Below are positions 42,524 through 50,922 of a stretch of 52,815 nucleotides of DNA, one piece after another. Origin of the DNA: Streptomyces sp. T39 (GTDB lineage Bacteria; Actinomycetota; Actinomycetes; Streptomycetales; Streptomycetaceae). The notes below the pieces were generated by a model, which saw nothing but the letters and a program-made list of their open reading frames with translations, had not been told where the DNA came from and searched no databases. The position numbers were made by a program, and so were the translations under genes. The DNA is taken from assembly GCF_008042045.1 (NCBI RefSeq), contig NZ_RDBP01000012.1, positions 1,235,423-1,288,237 on the forward strand, in the 5' to 3' direction. Positions within the stretch are counted from its first letter, which is position 1; each line of letters starts with the position of its first letter.

Positions 42524-43610
42524 GGACCACGACGCGGACGGCGGCCGGACGGACGGCACGGCGGGTCCGTTCCTGGGCGAGTACACGCCGACCGGCCCGT
42601 TCCGGCACTCGGGAGCGCGCAAGGCGTCCGTGCTCTTCTACCGGAACGGCGGGCACAGCGTGGCCACCGTCTCCGGCGTGGAACACCACAACCGGCGGGC
42701 GCTGGCCCGGCCCCACACCGTGTGCGAGATCGCGCTCGGCACCTTCCAGTCCCAGCTCCAGATGGAGCTGCCCGCCGCGGGCGGGACCTCGTTCTTCAAG
42801 GCGGAGGTGGACATCCACTGGTCCGTGCAGGACCCGTTCCTCGCCGCCACCGAGGTCGTCACGGACGTCGCCGCACGGCTCACCGCACCGGTGCTGGAGC
42901 GGCTGCGCGAGGTCTCCTCCCAGTACCGGGTGTCCGACGCCGAACGCGCGGACCGGGCGATCACCGGCCAGTGCGCGGGCGGCCGCTGGGACGACCTGGG
43001 CGCGGAACTCGGGCTGCGGGTACGCCTGTACGTGCGGCTGCGGGTGGACGACCGGACGATCAGCCACTCGGAGGACATCCGGGACGCACACGCGTCGGCC
43101 GCGGTGACCCAGGTCCACCAGACCGCCTTCCGGGCCATGCTCCAGGGCGGCCGGCTGGAGCAGCTCAGCTACATGCTGGCCAAGGAGCCGGAGGAGGCCA
43201 AGGAGTTCCTGGAGAAGATCCGCCAGGAGGGCCGCCAGGACGAGAAGGAGCGGGTCGACCGGCTCTTCGATCTGGTGGCGGGCGGCCAGATCCAGTCCAG
43301 CGACGTGGAACGGCAGGCGCTGGACCTGCTCGACCAGGGGCGCCACCAGGTCCGGGGCCCCCTCGGTTCGCTGCCCGCGCGGCGGCGTGCGCCGGAGCTC
43401 CCGCCCGGACCGGAGCCGCACGCGCCGGAGACGTTCACCCCGGACTGGGTCGCGGACGAACCGCCCACCCGGGGCGGCCGCCGCACCACCCGAACAACTG
43501 CACGGAGCTCGAACTCCCTTACAGAACAAGGGAGTTCGGAACCGGAGCCGCCGCGCCGACGTCGTCTCAGCGACGAGGACGACGGATGGCCGTGGGCGGA
43601 GGAGGACTGA
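42516..43610 (+). CDS. SPFH/band-7-like scaffold protein
   Basis: 364 residues. Residues 30-215 resemble the SPFH (band 7) fold: CEIALGTFQSQLQMELPA, FFKAEVDIHWSVQDPFLAAT, LGLRVRLYVRLRVDD. A helical, charged region follows (EEAKEFLEKIRQEGRQDEKE), as in flotillin-type proteins, but there is no N-terminal membrane anchor. The C-terminus is basic then acidic and ends with RRRRLSDEDDGWPWAEED. A similar Arg-rich/acidic/Trp motif occurs in the tubulin-like protein of this operon. The SPFH match is by eye and moderate. The start overlaps the preceding gene by 8 bases, and the stop overlaps the next ATG. An 11-bp hairpin lies in its 3' end. Confidence 0.65.
   Translation: MAEDHDADGGRTDGTAGPFLGEYTPTGPFRHSGARKASVLFYRNGGHSVATVSGVEHHNRRALARPHTVCEIALGTFQSQLQMELPAAGGTSFFKAEVDIHWSVQDPFLAATEVVTDVAARLTAPVLERLREVSSQYRVSDAERADRAITGQCAGGRWDDLGAELGLRVRLYVRLRVDDRTISHSEDIRDAHASAAVTQVHQTAFRAMLQGGRLEQLSYMLAKEPEEAKEFLEKIRQEGRQDEKERVDRLFDLVAGGQIQSSDVERQALDLLDQGRHQVRGPLGSLPARRRAPELPPGPEPHAPETFTPDWVADEPPTRGGRRTTRTTARSSNSLTEQGSSEPEPPRRRRLSDEDDGWPWAEED
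43510..43538 (+). repeat. 11-bp hairpin at the 3' end of the SPFH-like gene
   Basis: CGAACTCCCTT and AAGGGAGTTCG pair around a 7-base loop, 72 bases before the PycTM-like start. It is less GC-rich than everything around it. Confidence 0.85.
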
Positions 43611-44212
43611 TGACGGCCGACGGGGGAGTCACGGACGACGCGGCGCCGGGGGGCGCCGCGCCGGGCGGTGGGACAACGGGGGTCCGCACCGCCCCGGACC
43701 CGGTCGTGCCCGTGCCGGACGGGGGTCGGCACGCGCACGACCGGGCCGGAGAACGCATCGCCGAACGCCTGCTCACCACGGTGCGGGAGGACCTGGGCCG
43801 GGCCGACTCCAAGGCGGCCGTGCTGCTCTCCGGCGCGCTCGCCCTGCCCGCCTTCCTCATCGGACGGCACGGGGCACCGGACTGGCGATGGCCCGGCGAC
43901 CTGGCCCTGGTCGTCGCGGGCGTGCTCTGGGTGGTCGCGGTGACCGCCCTGGTGCGGGCGCTCATGCCGCGCACCGGCACGCTCCGCCACGGGGACGGGG
44001 TGACGTACTTCGGCGACCTGCTGGAGCCCCGCAACACCGGCCGGCTCGCCGCGGCGGTCGCCGAGGCGGGGCGCGATCCCGCCGGGTGGCTGCTGATCCA
44101 GGCAGTGGACGTCAGCTCGATCCTGTCCGCCAAGTACCGGGCCATCCGCTGGGGCGTGGGCGCCCTCGCACCGGCCGCGGCCCTGGCGCTGGGCTGGAGC
44201 CTGGCGCGCTGA
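43610..44212 (+). CDS. PycTM-like (Pycsar effector) membrane protein
   Basis: 200 residues. Residues 45-200 match the pattern of the Pycsar effector transmembrane family: amphipathic helix ERLLTTVREDLGRADSKAAV with the RADxKA motif (64-69), two helices (about 70-86 and 98-119), a loop with YFGDLLEP, then a final helix pair region with the conserved SAKYRAIRWG and a last hydrophobic segment. In Pycsar defence these proteins damage the membrane when they bind cCMP or cUMP made by a partner cyclase. Here a cyclase-like gene lies three genes upstream in the same operon. The first 40 residues are a disordered extension. The ATG shares its A with the preceding stop. Recognition is by motif memory. 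Confidence 0.7.
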   Translation: MTADGGVTDDAAPGGAAPGGGTTGVRTAPDPVVPVPDGGRHAHDRAGERIAERLLTTVREDLGRADSKAAVLLSGALALPAFLIGRHGAPDWRWPGDLALVVAGVLWVVAVTALVRALMPRTGTLRHGDGVTYFGDLLEPRNTGRLAAAVAEAGRDPAGWLLIQAVDVSSILSAKYRAIRWGVGALAPAAALALGWSLAR

Positions 44213-44322
44213 CCGCCGCCCGGGACCCGCCGGGCCGCAGGCGAGGGCCGACCCTGCGGGCCGCGCGCGAGAGCCGCGCACACGACCCGCGTACGCACCG
44301 GAGACGACATGAGGGGAACCCT

Positions 44323-46647
44323 GTGAAGACAGTCAGGGGATTACGGCGTCCGCCGAAGGACCGCGGGGCCCGCCACGCCTGGGCGCGCCGCGGTGCGGCC
44401 GCCGTGCTCGCCGCCGCGGTGCTCGCCCCGCCGGCCGCGCACGCCGGTCCCGGTCCGGCGCCGGCGGCGGCGGCGAAGCCCGCGTTCACCGCCGTCAACT
44501 ACGCGGTGGCCGTGGACGAGTCCGCCAGCCTCGCGGACGAGGACATGGCGGCGGAGAAGGCCGCCGCCCAGCGGATCGCGCTGGGCGACGTCTCGGCGAC
44601 GTCCCGCGTCACCGTCTTCGGCTTCGCCGCCGCCGAGGCCGAGGGCCAGAGCGCGGTGGACCCGGTGTGCCCGCGCACCACGCTGGACGCGGCGGGCCGC
44701 AGGACCATCGGCGCCTGCGTCGGGAAACTGCGCAAGCGCACCGAGAAGGAGGGCACCGGAACCGACTTCCCCAGCGCGATCCGCCAGGGCGTGCACGAGC
44801 TGAGCACGGGCACCGACCCGTCGGTGCCCCGGGTCCTCTTCCTCCTCACCGACGGCGTGCTGGACGTCACCGGCAGCCCCAAGTACGGCGACCCCGCGCA
44901 CCGCGAGGCCGAGGGCGAACGCCAGCTGACGGCGGAGCTGGAGAACGCCGCCGCCCACAACGTGCAGATCTGGCCGCTCGGCTTCGGCCCCCGCCCCGAC
45001 AGGGAGCAGCTCGACCGGATCGCCGCCGGCGGCTACCAGAAGGGCTGCGTCGACCTCCCCTCCGCCCGCCCGACGGCCGACGTGGTCAAGAGCGGGGCGA
45101 AGGACCTCGGCCCGAAGCTGGAGAAGGTCTTCGCCGCCGCCCACTGCCTGCGCTACGAGCCGGGCCCGGAGGGCGAACGGCCGCCGGCCACGCTGGAGAT
45201 CGCCATCTCACCCCTCGCGACCGTCGGCAGCATCGTGGTCGACAAGGGCGACGCCGAGGTGGACATCACCTACATCGACCCCTCCGGCGAGCCCGTTCCG
45301 ACCACGGGGAAGTCCCGGGGTTCGGAGTTCGAACTGGCCGGTGCCGAGGACACCGTGGAGGCCCTGCGGATCACCGACCCGCTGCCCGGCACCTGGAAGG
45401 TGCGGGCCGAGGCGCCCGAGGGACACCGTTCGCTGCCCGTCGGCGTCAGTGTGCTGTGGCAGGGCGAACTGCGCGGGGCGATCACCATGGACCCGCCGTC
45501 GCCGCAGGCAGGCCAGAAGGCCACGGTGACGATGCGCCTCCAGACCCGCGACAACTACGCGGTCAAGGACCCGCGGGACTACGCCGGACTGAAGGTGACC
45601 AGCAGCCTCACCGGGGACGGCTTCGCCCCCGTGCCCCTGACACTCACCGACGACGGCGAGGGGCCCGACCCGGAAGCGAGCGACGCCTCGTTCACCGGCA
45701 CCGTGCAGATCCCGAAGAGCGCGGCCGGGGCGCTGGAGGTCACCGGCACGCTCACCGCGTCCGGCCTGAGCGCCGACACCCGCAGTGAGCCCGGCCGGGT
45801 CGCCCCGCCCGAGATGCCCGTCACCGCGGCGCTCGCCCTCGACGACGCCGACGTCCACCCGGGCGCCCGGATCACCGGCGACCTGGCCGTCACCAGCACC
45901 GACGACCGGCCGCACACCCTGCGGCTCTCGATGGCCGACGTGCGCGCCGGGCACCTCACCGTCTCCCCCGCCGAGATCGTGGTGGCGCCGGGCGACTCCG
46001 GCACCAGGAAGGTGACCGTCGAGGTCGCCCCGGCGGAGGTCTTCGGCGACCGCCTCGGCGACGACGGGCTGCGCCTCGGCGCCACCGTGACCGTCGTCGA
46101 CGCGGGCACCGGGGGCGGCGACCTGACCCTGGTGCGGGACCCCCTCTCGGTACGGGTGACCCCGGAACCGGGCCTCTGGGAGAAGTACTGGTGGGCGGCG
46201 GTGACCGCGGCCGCGCTGGTGGCCGCCGCGGCCGTGGCGGCGTTCCTGCTGCTGGGGCAGCGCCGCAGGCGCCGCGACCCGGCCGGGCTGGTGCTGCAGC
46301 TGGTCTCCGAGACCGGCGACGTGGTCGCCGAGCACCGGGCCGGGCACGGCCACAAGCAGTGGTACGAGTTCGCCGTCGTCGAGCCGCACCGCAACCCGCG
46401 CATCGAGCGGCGGAGCAACGGCCCGTACGCGGTGCAGCGCAGCCCCGAGGGCGGCGCGGTGCTCCGCAAACGGGGCGGGGGCAGGACCCGGCTGCCCGAG
46501 CACGGACAGATCCGGCTGACCGACGACCTGAGCCTCGGCCTCGCCGGCCCCGGACCCCGCCCCCAGGGCGGCGGCCGGACCACCACCGCGTCCACCGCCC
46601 CCGACGGCGGTGCGCACACAGGCGGCTCGTACGACGCGTACCTGTGA
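44323..46647 (+). CDS. exported von Willebrand factor A protein with C-terminal membrane anchor
   Basis: 774 residues. Sec-type signal (about residues 20-41), then a vWA domain (57-290) with an intact metal-ion (MIDAS) site: D65-E-S67-A-S69 (VAVDESASL), Thr in GTGTDFPSAI, and Asp in FLLTDGVLD. Beta-sandwich-like regions follow (about 290-615). A single membrane helix (WWAAVTAAALVAAAAVAAFL, about 624-646) is followed by a basic stop-transfer and a cytoplasmic tail of about 120 residues that looks beta-rich. The sensor-like vWA part is thus outside and a tail inside, where the tubulin-like protein would be. GTG start with AGGGGA five bases upstream. The 110-base gap before it is among the longest in the operon. 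Confidence 0.87.
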   Translation: MKTVRGLRRPPKDRGARHAWARRGAAAVLAAAVLAPPAAHAGPGPAPAAAAKPAFTAVNYAVAVDESASLADEDMAAEKAAAQRIALGDVSATSRVTVFGFAAAEAEGQSAVDPVCPRTTLDAAGRRTIGACVGKLRKRTEKEGTGTDFPSAIRQGVHELSTGTDPSVPRVLFLLTDGVLDVTGSPKYGDPAHREAEGERQLTAELENAAAHNVQIWPLGFGPRPDREQLDRIAAGGYQKGCVDLPSARPTADVVKSGAKDLGPKLEKVFAAAHCLRYEPGPEGERPPATLEIAISPLATVGSIVVDKGDAEVDITYIDPSGEPVPTTGKSRGSEFELAGAEDTVEALRITDPLPGTWKVRAEAPEGHRSLPVGVSVLWQGELRGAITMDPPSPQAGQKATVTMRLQTRDNYAVKDPRDYAGLKVTSSLTGDGFAPVPLTLTDDGEGPDPEASDASFTGTVQIPKSAAGALEVTGTLTASGLSADTRSEPGRVAPPEMPVTAALALDDADVHPGARITGDLAVTSTDDRPHTLRLSMADVRAGHLTVSPAEIVVAPGDSGTRKVTVEVAPAEVFGDRLGDDGLRLGATVTVVDAGTGGGDLTLVRDPLSVRVTPEPGLWEKYWWAAVTAAALVAAAAVAAFLLLGQRRRRRDPAGLVLQLVSETGDVVAEHRAGHGHKQWYEFAVVEPHRNPRIERRSNGPYAVQRSPEGGAVLRKRGGGRTRLPEHGQIRLTDDLSLGLAGPGPRPQGGGRTTTASTAPDGGAHTGGSYDAYL

Positions 46648-46767
46648 GGCCGTCGTGGCACCGGCGCCGGCCGCACCCGGCGCCGGTGCCGGGCCCCAGG
46701 GGACGCACCAAGGACGCACCAAGGACGGGACCGGCCTCCGACACGGCCGCCAGCGGGGAGGAAACCC

Positions 46768-49700
46768 ATGAAGATCTTCCAGCCGATGCTCTTCGTCGGC
46801 CTGGGCGGCACCGGAGGACTGGTCGGCGCCGAACTCGAACGCAAACTCCGCGCCGAGCTCTGCGGCCCCGACGGCACCGCCCTCGGACACCTGAGCGGCC
46901 ACGCGCCCTACCAGCTGCCCGAGTGCCTCCAGTTCGTCTACGCCGACTACAGCGAGTCCGACCTCCAGCGGCTGCCGCAGTTCAACGTCGACCCCTCGCT
47001 GCGCGCCGCCTACTCCCGCACCTCGCGGGCCACCCACAACCTGCTGCCGAACTTCGACAGTTCGCCCGAGGTCACCAAGATGCTCCGGGCGAGCCTGCGC
47101 GACGAGGTCGCCGACTGGCTGCCGCCGCGCACCGACGAACCGAAGGTCACTCCGCTCCACAACGGCGCGGGCCAGCTCCCCACGGTCGGCCGGGCCGCCC
47201 TGTTCGCCACCCTGCGGCACTCGCTCGCGCCCGTCCTCGAACCGCTGCTCCAGGCCATCGACGCCATCGCCAGGTCGGCGGGCGAACTGAGCGAGTTCGG
47301 CGGCGGGAAGGTCAGCGGCTGCGACGTGTTCGTGGCCTTCTCCGTCGCCGGCGGCACCGGGGCCGGGATCTTCCTGGACTACCTCCACCTCATCAACCAC
47401 GCCTTCCAGATGCGCCGTTTCAACGGTGTGAAGATCTATCCGCTCGTGGTCATGCCGTCGTCGTTCTCCTCGTCCGCCGGCGGAGGGCGCGAGGCCGACC
47501 TCAACGCCGCCCGCGCACTGGTCGACCTGTTCCGCCTGGTGGACGGGCAGAACGCGCCCACCGAGGGCGCCGAGATCGGCGACCTGGACCACGACGGCGG
47601 ACTCGGCATCCGCTACCCGGGCACCACCCCCATCCGGCTGCGGACGGGCATCCTGCCGACGGCGTTCCTCTTCAGTCCGACCGCGGGCATCCGACAGGAC
47701 GACCTGCGGCGCTCCATCGTGTCGCTGGTGATGTCGCTGATCGGCACCGAACTCGGCGACGGGCGCTCGCGCGGCCGGACGATGGCCGCGGACGACGACT
47801 ACCAGACCTTCGCCGCCAGCTTCATCAACCGCGGGGTGCACCGCAGCGCCGTCTCCCCCACCGGCATCGGCCGGCAGGGCGTCTCCACCAGCCTGGTGGC
47901 CTCCATGACCGCCCCGATGGACCAGCTGGCGGACCTGGTGGCCGGCCGGCTGCTGCGCCGGGCCGTCACCGACCTGCTGGAACGGCCGCGCGCCGTACTG
48001 CGGGACGACGCGGTGCCCATGATCCGGCGGCTGTTCGCCGACGCCAACCTCGAAGAGCTCTGGGAACGCAAGCAGCTGGACGTCCCCGATCCCGATCCGC
48101 TGCCGCGCGGCGGCCGGGCGATCGAGGTGGCCCTCGGCGAACGCGTCGCGGACATGCAGCGGCTGCTCTCGGACCTCCAGACCATCGCCGCCCGCGAGGC
48201 CGCGTCCATGGCCGACCGCTTCGCCCCGCGGCCCGCCATCGACAAACTGCTCCAGAACGTGGACCCGTTCGTCGCCGAACGCCTGGTCAAGGGTGTGCCG
48301 GACAGCGACGAGGCCATCGCGCGGGCCGGCTTCCTCGGCATGCTGAACAGCCGCTCGCGCGCGCCCCAGCGTCCGCCGGGCGTCACCGACCAGCCGCCCA
48401 AGGTCCCCCGGATCAAGGGCCGGCTGGCCGGGATGTCCCCGGCCCGCTGGGGCGACGACGACGTCCGGGCCGCCCTCCACGAACAGGACACCTGGTACCG
48501 CTGGCGCTGCCACACCGTGTGGCACGAGGCGTGGCGGGAACAGCAGCAGCGCTGGCAGGCGCAGGCCGACACCGCGGGAGCCGACCTCGGCCGCCTGGTC
48601 AACGCCTTCGTCAAGCACGCCGAACGCGAGCGCAAGGTCTCCGCGCAGAAGGGCCTCGAACTCTACGAGGACCGCACCGGCATCTCGTACCTGCTGCCGC
48701 CGCAGCGCACCCTCAACCACTTCTACGAGGACGTGGTCACCCGGCTGGTCCGCCGGGAGGGACTGCGCGAGACGGAGGCGGAGGACGCCCTGCTGCTCAG
48801 GATGATCGACGGCGACACCTGGCGCGCCGTGCACACCCTCAGCCGGCGCAACCCCGACGGGGCGGTCGCCACCGTCAAGGCCCAGCTGGAGGGGCGGATC
48901 ACCCGGCTGTTCGCGGAGAGCGGCGAACACCTGGAGGAGCGGCCCCTGCTGCCCGCCATGAGCACCCTGCTGGCCGCGGCCGCGGGCGACGGCGACGCGG
49001 CGGAGCACGTCAGCAAGGAGGCCCTGGAGCTCTTCGGGCGGAAGCTGACCGGTCTGCTGCCCGTGGGCTTCACCCCGGAGGGCACGGGGCCGCTGCGGGT
49101 GCTGGTCACCTATCCGCGGGTGCAGGCCGTGGACGAGGTGCAGGAGTACCTCGGCAAGGCGCTGCAACTGCCCACGGACGCCAAGAACTCCGTGGAGTAC
49201 CGGGGCGTCGAGAGCGACTCCGTCACCGTGGTCCTCTTCCGCAGCGAGATGAGCCTCACCCAGGTGCCCGAGGCCCGCAAGGTGCTGCGGCAGTGGGCCA
49301 GGGCGAAGGACTCCGAGCAGGCGCAGGACGTGCTGCGCTGGCGGCAGCGGCTGGGCTACCGCGACAGCTGGATGGTCAGCAGCGAGGAGGACCGGCGCGT
49401 CATCCTGCACCGGCTGCTGTGCTGCATGTGGAACGGCCAGGTGGACGTGCTGGACGGGGAGACCTCGTCGCCCGGCCGGGTCCGGCTGCGGCTCTTCCCC
49501 GAACAGGGCGCCCAGGTCCCCGGCGTACGGCTGCGGCTCGGCGACTACCCCGGCGGGGTCTCCAGCTGGGCGGAGCTGCTGCGCAGCTACGAGCGCTGGA
49601 CCGTCCTCGACGACGAGCGCACGGTGGAGGACTACTGCCGGGAGCTGATGAGCGCCCAGCCGACCGGGCTCGCCCGCAACGGCAGCGAGCCCCACCCGCT

Positions 49701-50922
49701 CTTCGTCGAACTCGTCGAGAAGATCGCGCCGCGCCAGCTGGAGCTGCTGGACGACCGCAGGGAACGCGGCGGCGAACGCGTCGAGGGGTGGGTGCGGCCG
49801 CTGAGGGAGTTCTGGGCGGTGACGCTGCCGGCCGCGCTGGACACCGAGTTCGGCGACCAGCGGGCGCTCCAGCCGACGCTGCGCACCCTGCTGGAGCACG
49901 TACGCGGCGGCAGCACGGCGCCGCGCCGGAGCACCGGGCCGGCGGTGCCCGGACGCCGTCGCTCGGACGAGGACGACGACTGGGGCACCGCACCGCGCAC
50001 ACCCGCCGGCGCGACGGCCGGCGGCCGTGACGAGGCCCGGCGCACGGCGGCGGGCGACGGCCACGGCGCCGGAGGCGGCCCGTCGCCCGCGGCCCCGGAC
50101 CACTACGCCGACCACGACGACCCCGCGGACCACGACGGCTACGGGTCGCGTCGCGGCCCCGCCCGGGCCGCCCGCGGCGGGGGCCACGACGAGGACCACG
50201 ACGCCTGGGGGGCCGGAGGCGGCCGCGGCGGCCCGGACACCCGGGACGACGGGGCCCGCGGCGCGCGGGACGACGGCGGCCGGGGGACCCGGGGCGACGA
50301 CGCCTGGGGAACCCGCGGTGCCGGCACCCGCGACGACGGCCGGGGGACCCGGGCCGCAGACCGCGACGACGACGCCTGGGGGGCCCGCGGCGCGCGGGAC
50401 GACGGCCGGGGGACCCGGACCGGAGACCGCGACGACGACGCGTGGGGGGCCCGCGACGCGCGGGACGACGGCGGCCGGGGGACCCGGGCCGCAGACCGCG
50501 ACGACGACGCCTGGGGCACCCACGGCGCGCGCCCCGCCCACGGCGACGGCGGCCGGGACTCCCAGCGCGACGACGCCTGGGACGCACGCCCCACCCGCGA
50601 CGACGACGCCTGGGGCACCAGGGGCCGGGCCGGAGACGGGGAGGGACGGGGCACCGGAGGCGCTCACCGGGCGCATGAGACGGAGGAGGCGCACGGGGTG
50701 GACGGGCCGGACGAGGGCGTGAACGGCGGCCGGGGCGCCGGGAGCCGGCGGCGCGACGACGACGACACCTGGGGCACCTGGGGCGAGGGGCGCGACGACC
50801 CCGGCCCCGCCGGCGGCGGCTCCCGCCCGGCCCCCTGGGACGAGACGGACGACCACCGGGACGGCGCCGGCCGCGGCCGCGCGCGCGACCCTCGCGCCCC
50901 CTGGGACGGTGACGCGGAATGA
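46768..50922 (+). CDS. tubulin/FtsZ-superfamily-like large protein with acidic Trp-repeat tail
   Basis: 1384 residues. The N-terminal region resembles the tubulin-like GTPase fold of the 'tubulin_2' type: nucleotide-site start MLFVGLGGTGGLVGAELE (7-24) and the tubulin signature loop SVAGGTGAG (192-200), with T-loop-like context VVMPSSFSSSAGGGREADLN. Residues 450-1050 are mostly helical. The last 320 residues are disordered, highly charged, and carry about ten acidic-Trp motifs (DDDAWG and relatives) plus an RRR-acidic-Trp motif twice. ATG follows GGGGAGGAAA. Comparative genomics has linked such tubulin-like proteins with vWA proteins in predicted membrane-remodelling systems. GTP binding is inferred. 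The stop overlaps the next start (ATGA). Confidence 0.82.
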   Translation: MKIFQPMLFVGLGGTGGLVGAELERKLRAELCGPDGTALGHLSGHAPYQLPECLQFVYADYSESDLQRLPQFNVDPSLRAAYSRTSRATHNLLPNFDSSPEVTKMLRASLRDEVADWLPPRTDEPKVTPLHNGAGQLPTVGRAALFATLRHSLAPVLEPLLQAIDAIARSAGELSEFGGGKVSGCDVFVAFSVAGGTGAGIFLDYLHLINHAFQMRRFNGVKIYPLVVMPSSFSSSAGGGREADLNAARALVDLFRLVDGQNAPTEGAEIGDLDHDGGLGIRYPGTTPIRLRTGILPTAFLFSPTAGIRQDDLRRSIVSLVMSLIGTELGDGRSRGRTMAADDDYQTFAASFINRGVHRSAVSPTGIGRQGVSTSLVASMTAPMDQLADLVAGRLLRRAVTDLLERPRAVLRDDAVPMIRRLFADANLEELWERKQLDVPDPDPLPRGGRAIEVALGERVADMQRLLSDLQTIAAREAASMADRFAPRPAIDKLLQNVDPFVAERLVKGVPDSDEAIARAGFLGMLNSRSRAPQRPPGVTDQPPKVPRIKGRLAGMSPARWGDDDVRAALHEQDTWYRWRCHTVWHEAWREQQQRWQAQADTAGADLGRLVNAFVKHAERERKVSAQKGLELYEDRTGISYLLPPQRTLNHFYEDVVTRLVRREGLRETEAEDALLLRMIDGDTWRAVHTLSRRNPDGAVATVKAQLEGRITRLFAESGEHLEERPLLPAMSTLLAAAAGDGDAAEHVSKEALELFGRKLTGLLPVGFTPEGTGPLRVLVTYPRVQAVDEVQEYLGKALQLPTDAKNSVEYRGVESDSVTVVLFRSEMSLTQVPEARKVLRQWARAKDSEQAQDVLRWRQRLGYRDSWMVSSEEDRRVILHRLLCCMWNGQVDVLDGETSSPGRVRLRLFPEQGAQVPGVRLRLGDYPGGVSSWAELLRSYERWTVLDDERTVEDYCRELMSAQPTGLARNGSEPHPLFVELVEKIAPRQLELLDDRRERGGERVEGWVRPLREFWAVTLPAALDTEFGDQRALQPTLRTLLEHVRGGSTAPRRSTGPAVPGRRRSDEDDDWGTAPRTPAGATAGGRDEARRTAAGDGHGAGGGPSPAAPDHYADHDDPADHDGYGSRRGPARAARGGGHDEDHDAWGAGGGRGGPDTRDDGARGARDDGGRGTRGDDAWGTRGAGTRDDGRGTRAADRDDDAWGARGARDDGRGTRTGDRDDDAWGARDARDDGGRGTRAADRDDDAWGTHGARPAHGDGGRDSQRDDAWDARPTRDDDAWGTRGRAGDGEGRGTGGAHRAHETEEAHGVDGPDEGVNGGRGAGSRRRDDDDTWGTWGEGRDDPGPAGGGSRPAPWDETDDHRDGAGRGRARDPRAPWDGDAE
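50190..50640 (+). repeat. imperfect repeats encoding DDDAWG units
   Basis: Repeating blocks of roughly 60-100 bases encode RDDDAWG(A/T)RG-type units separated by RDDG(G)RGTR. The motif with acidic residues before Trp occurs about seven times here, with further copies at 49970 and 50760. Confidence 0.8.
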
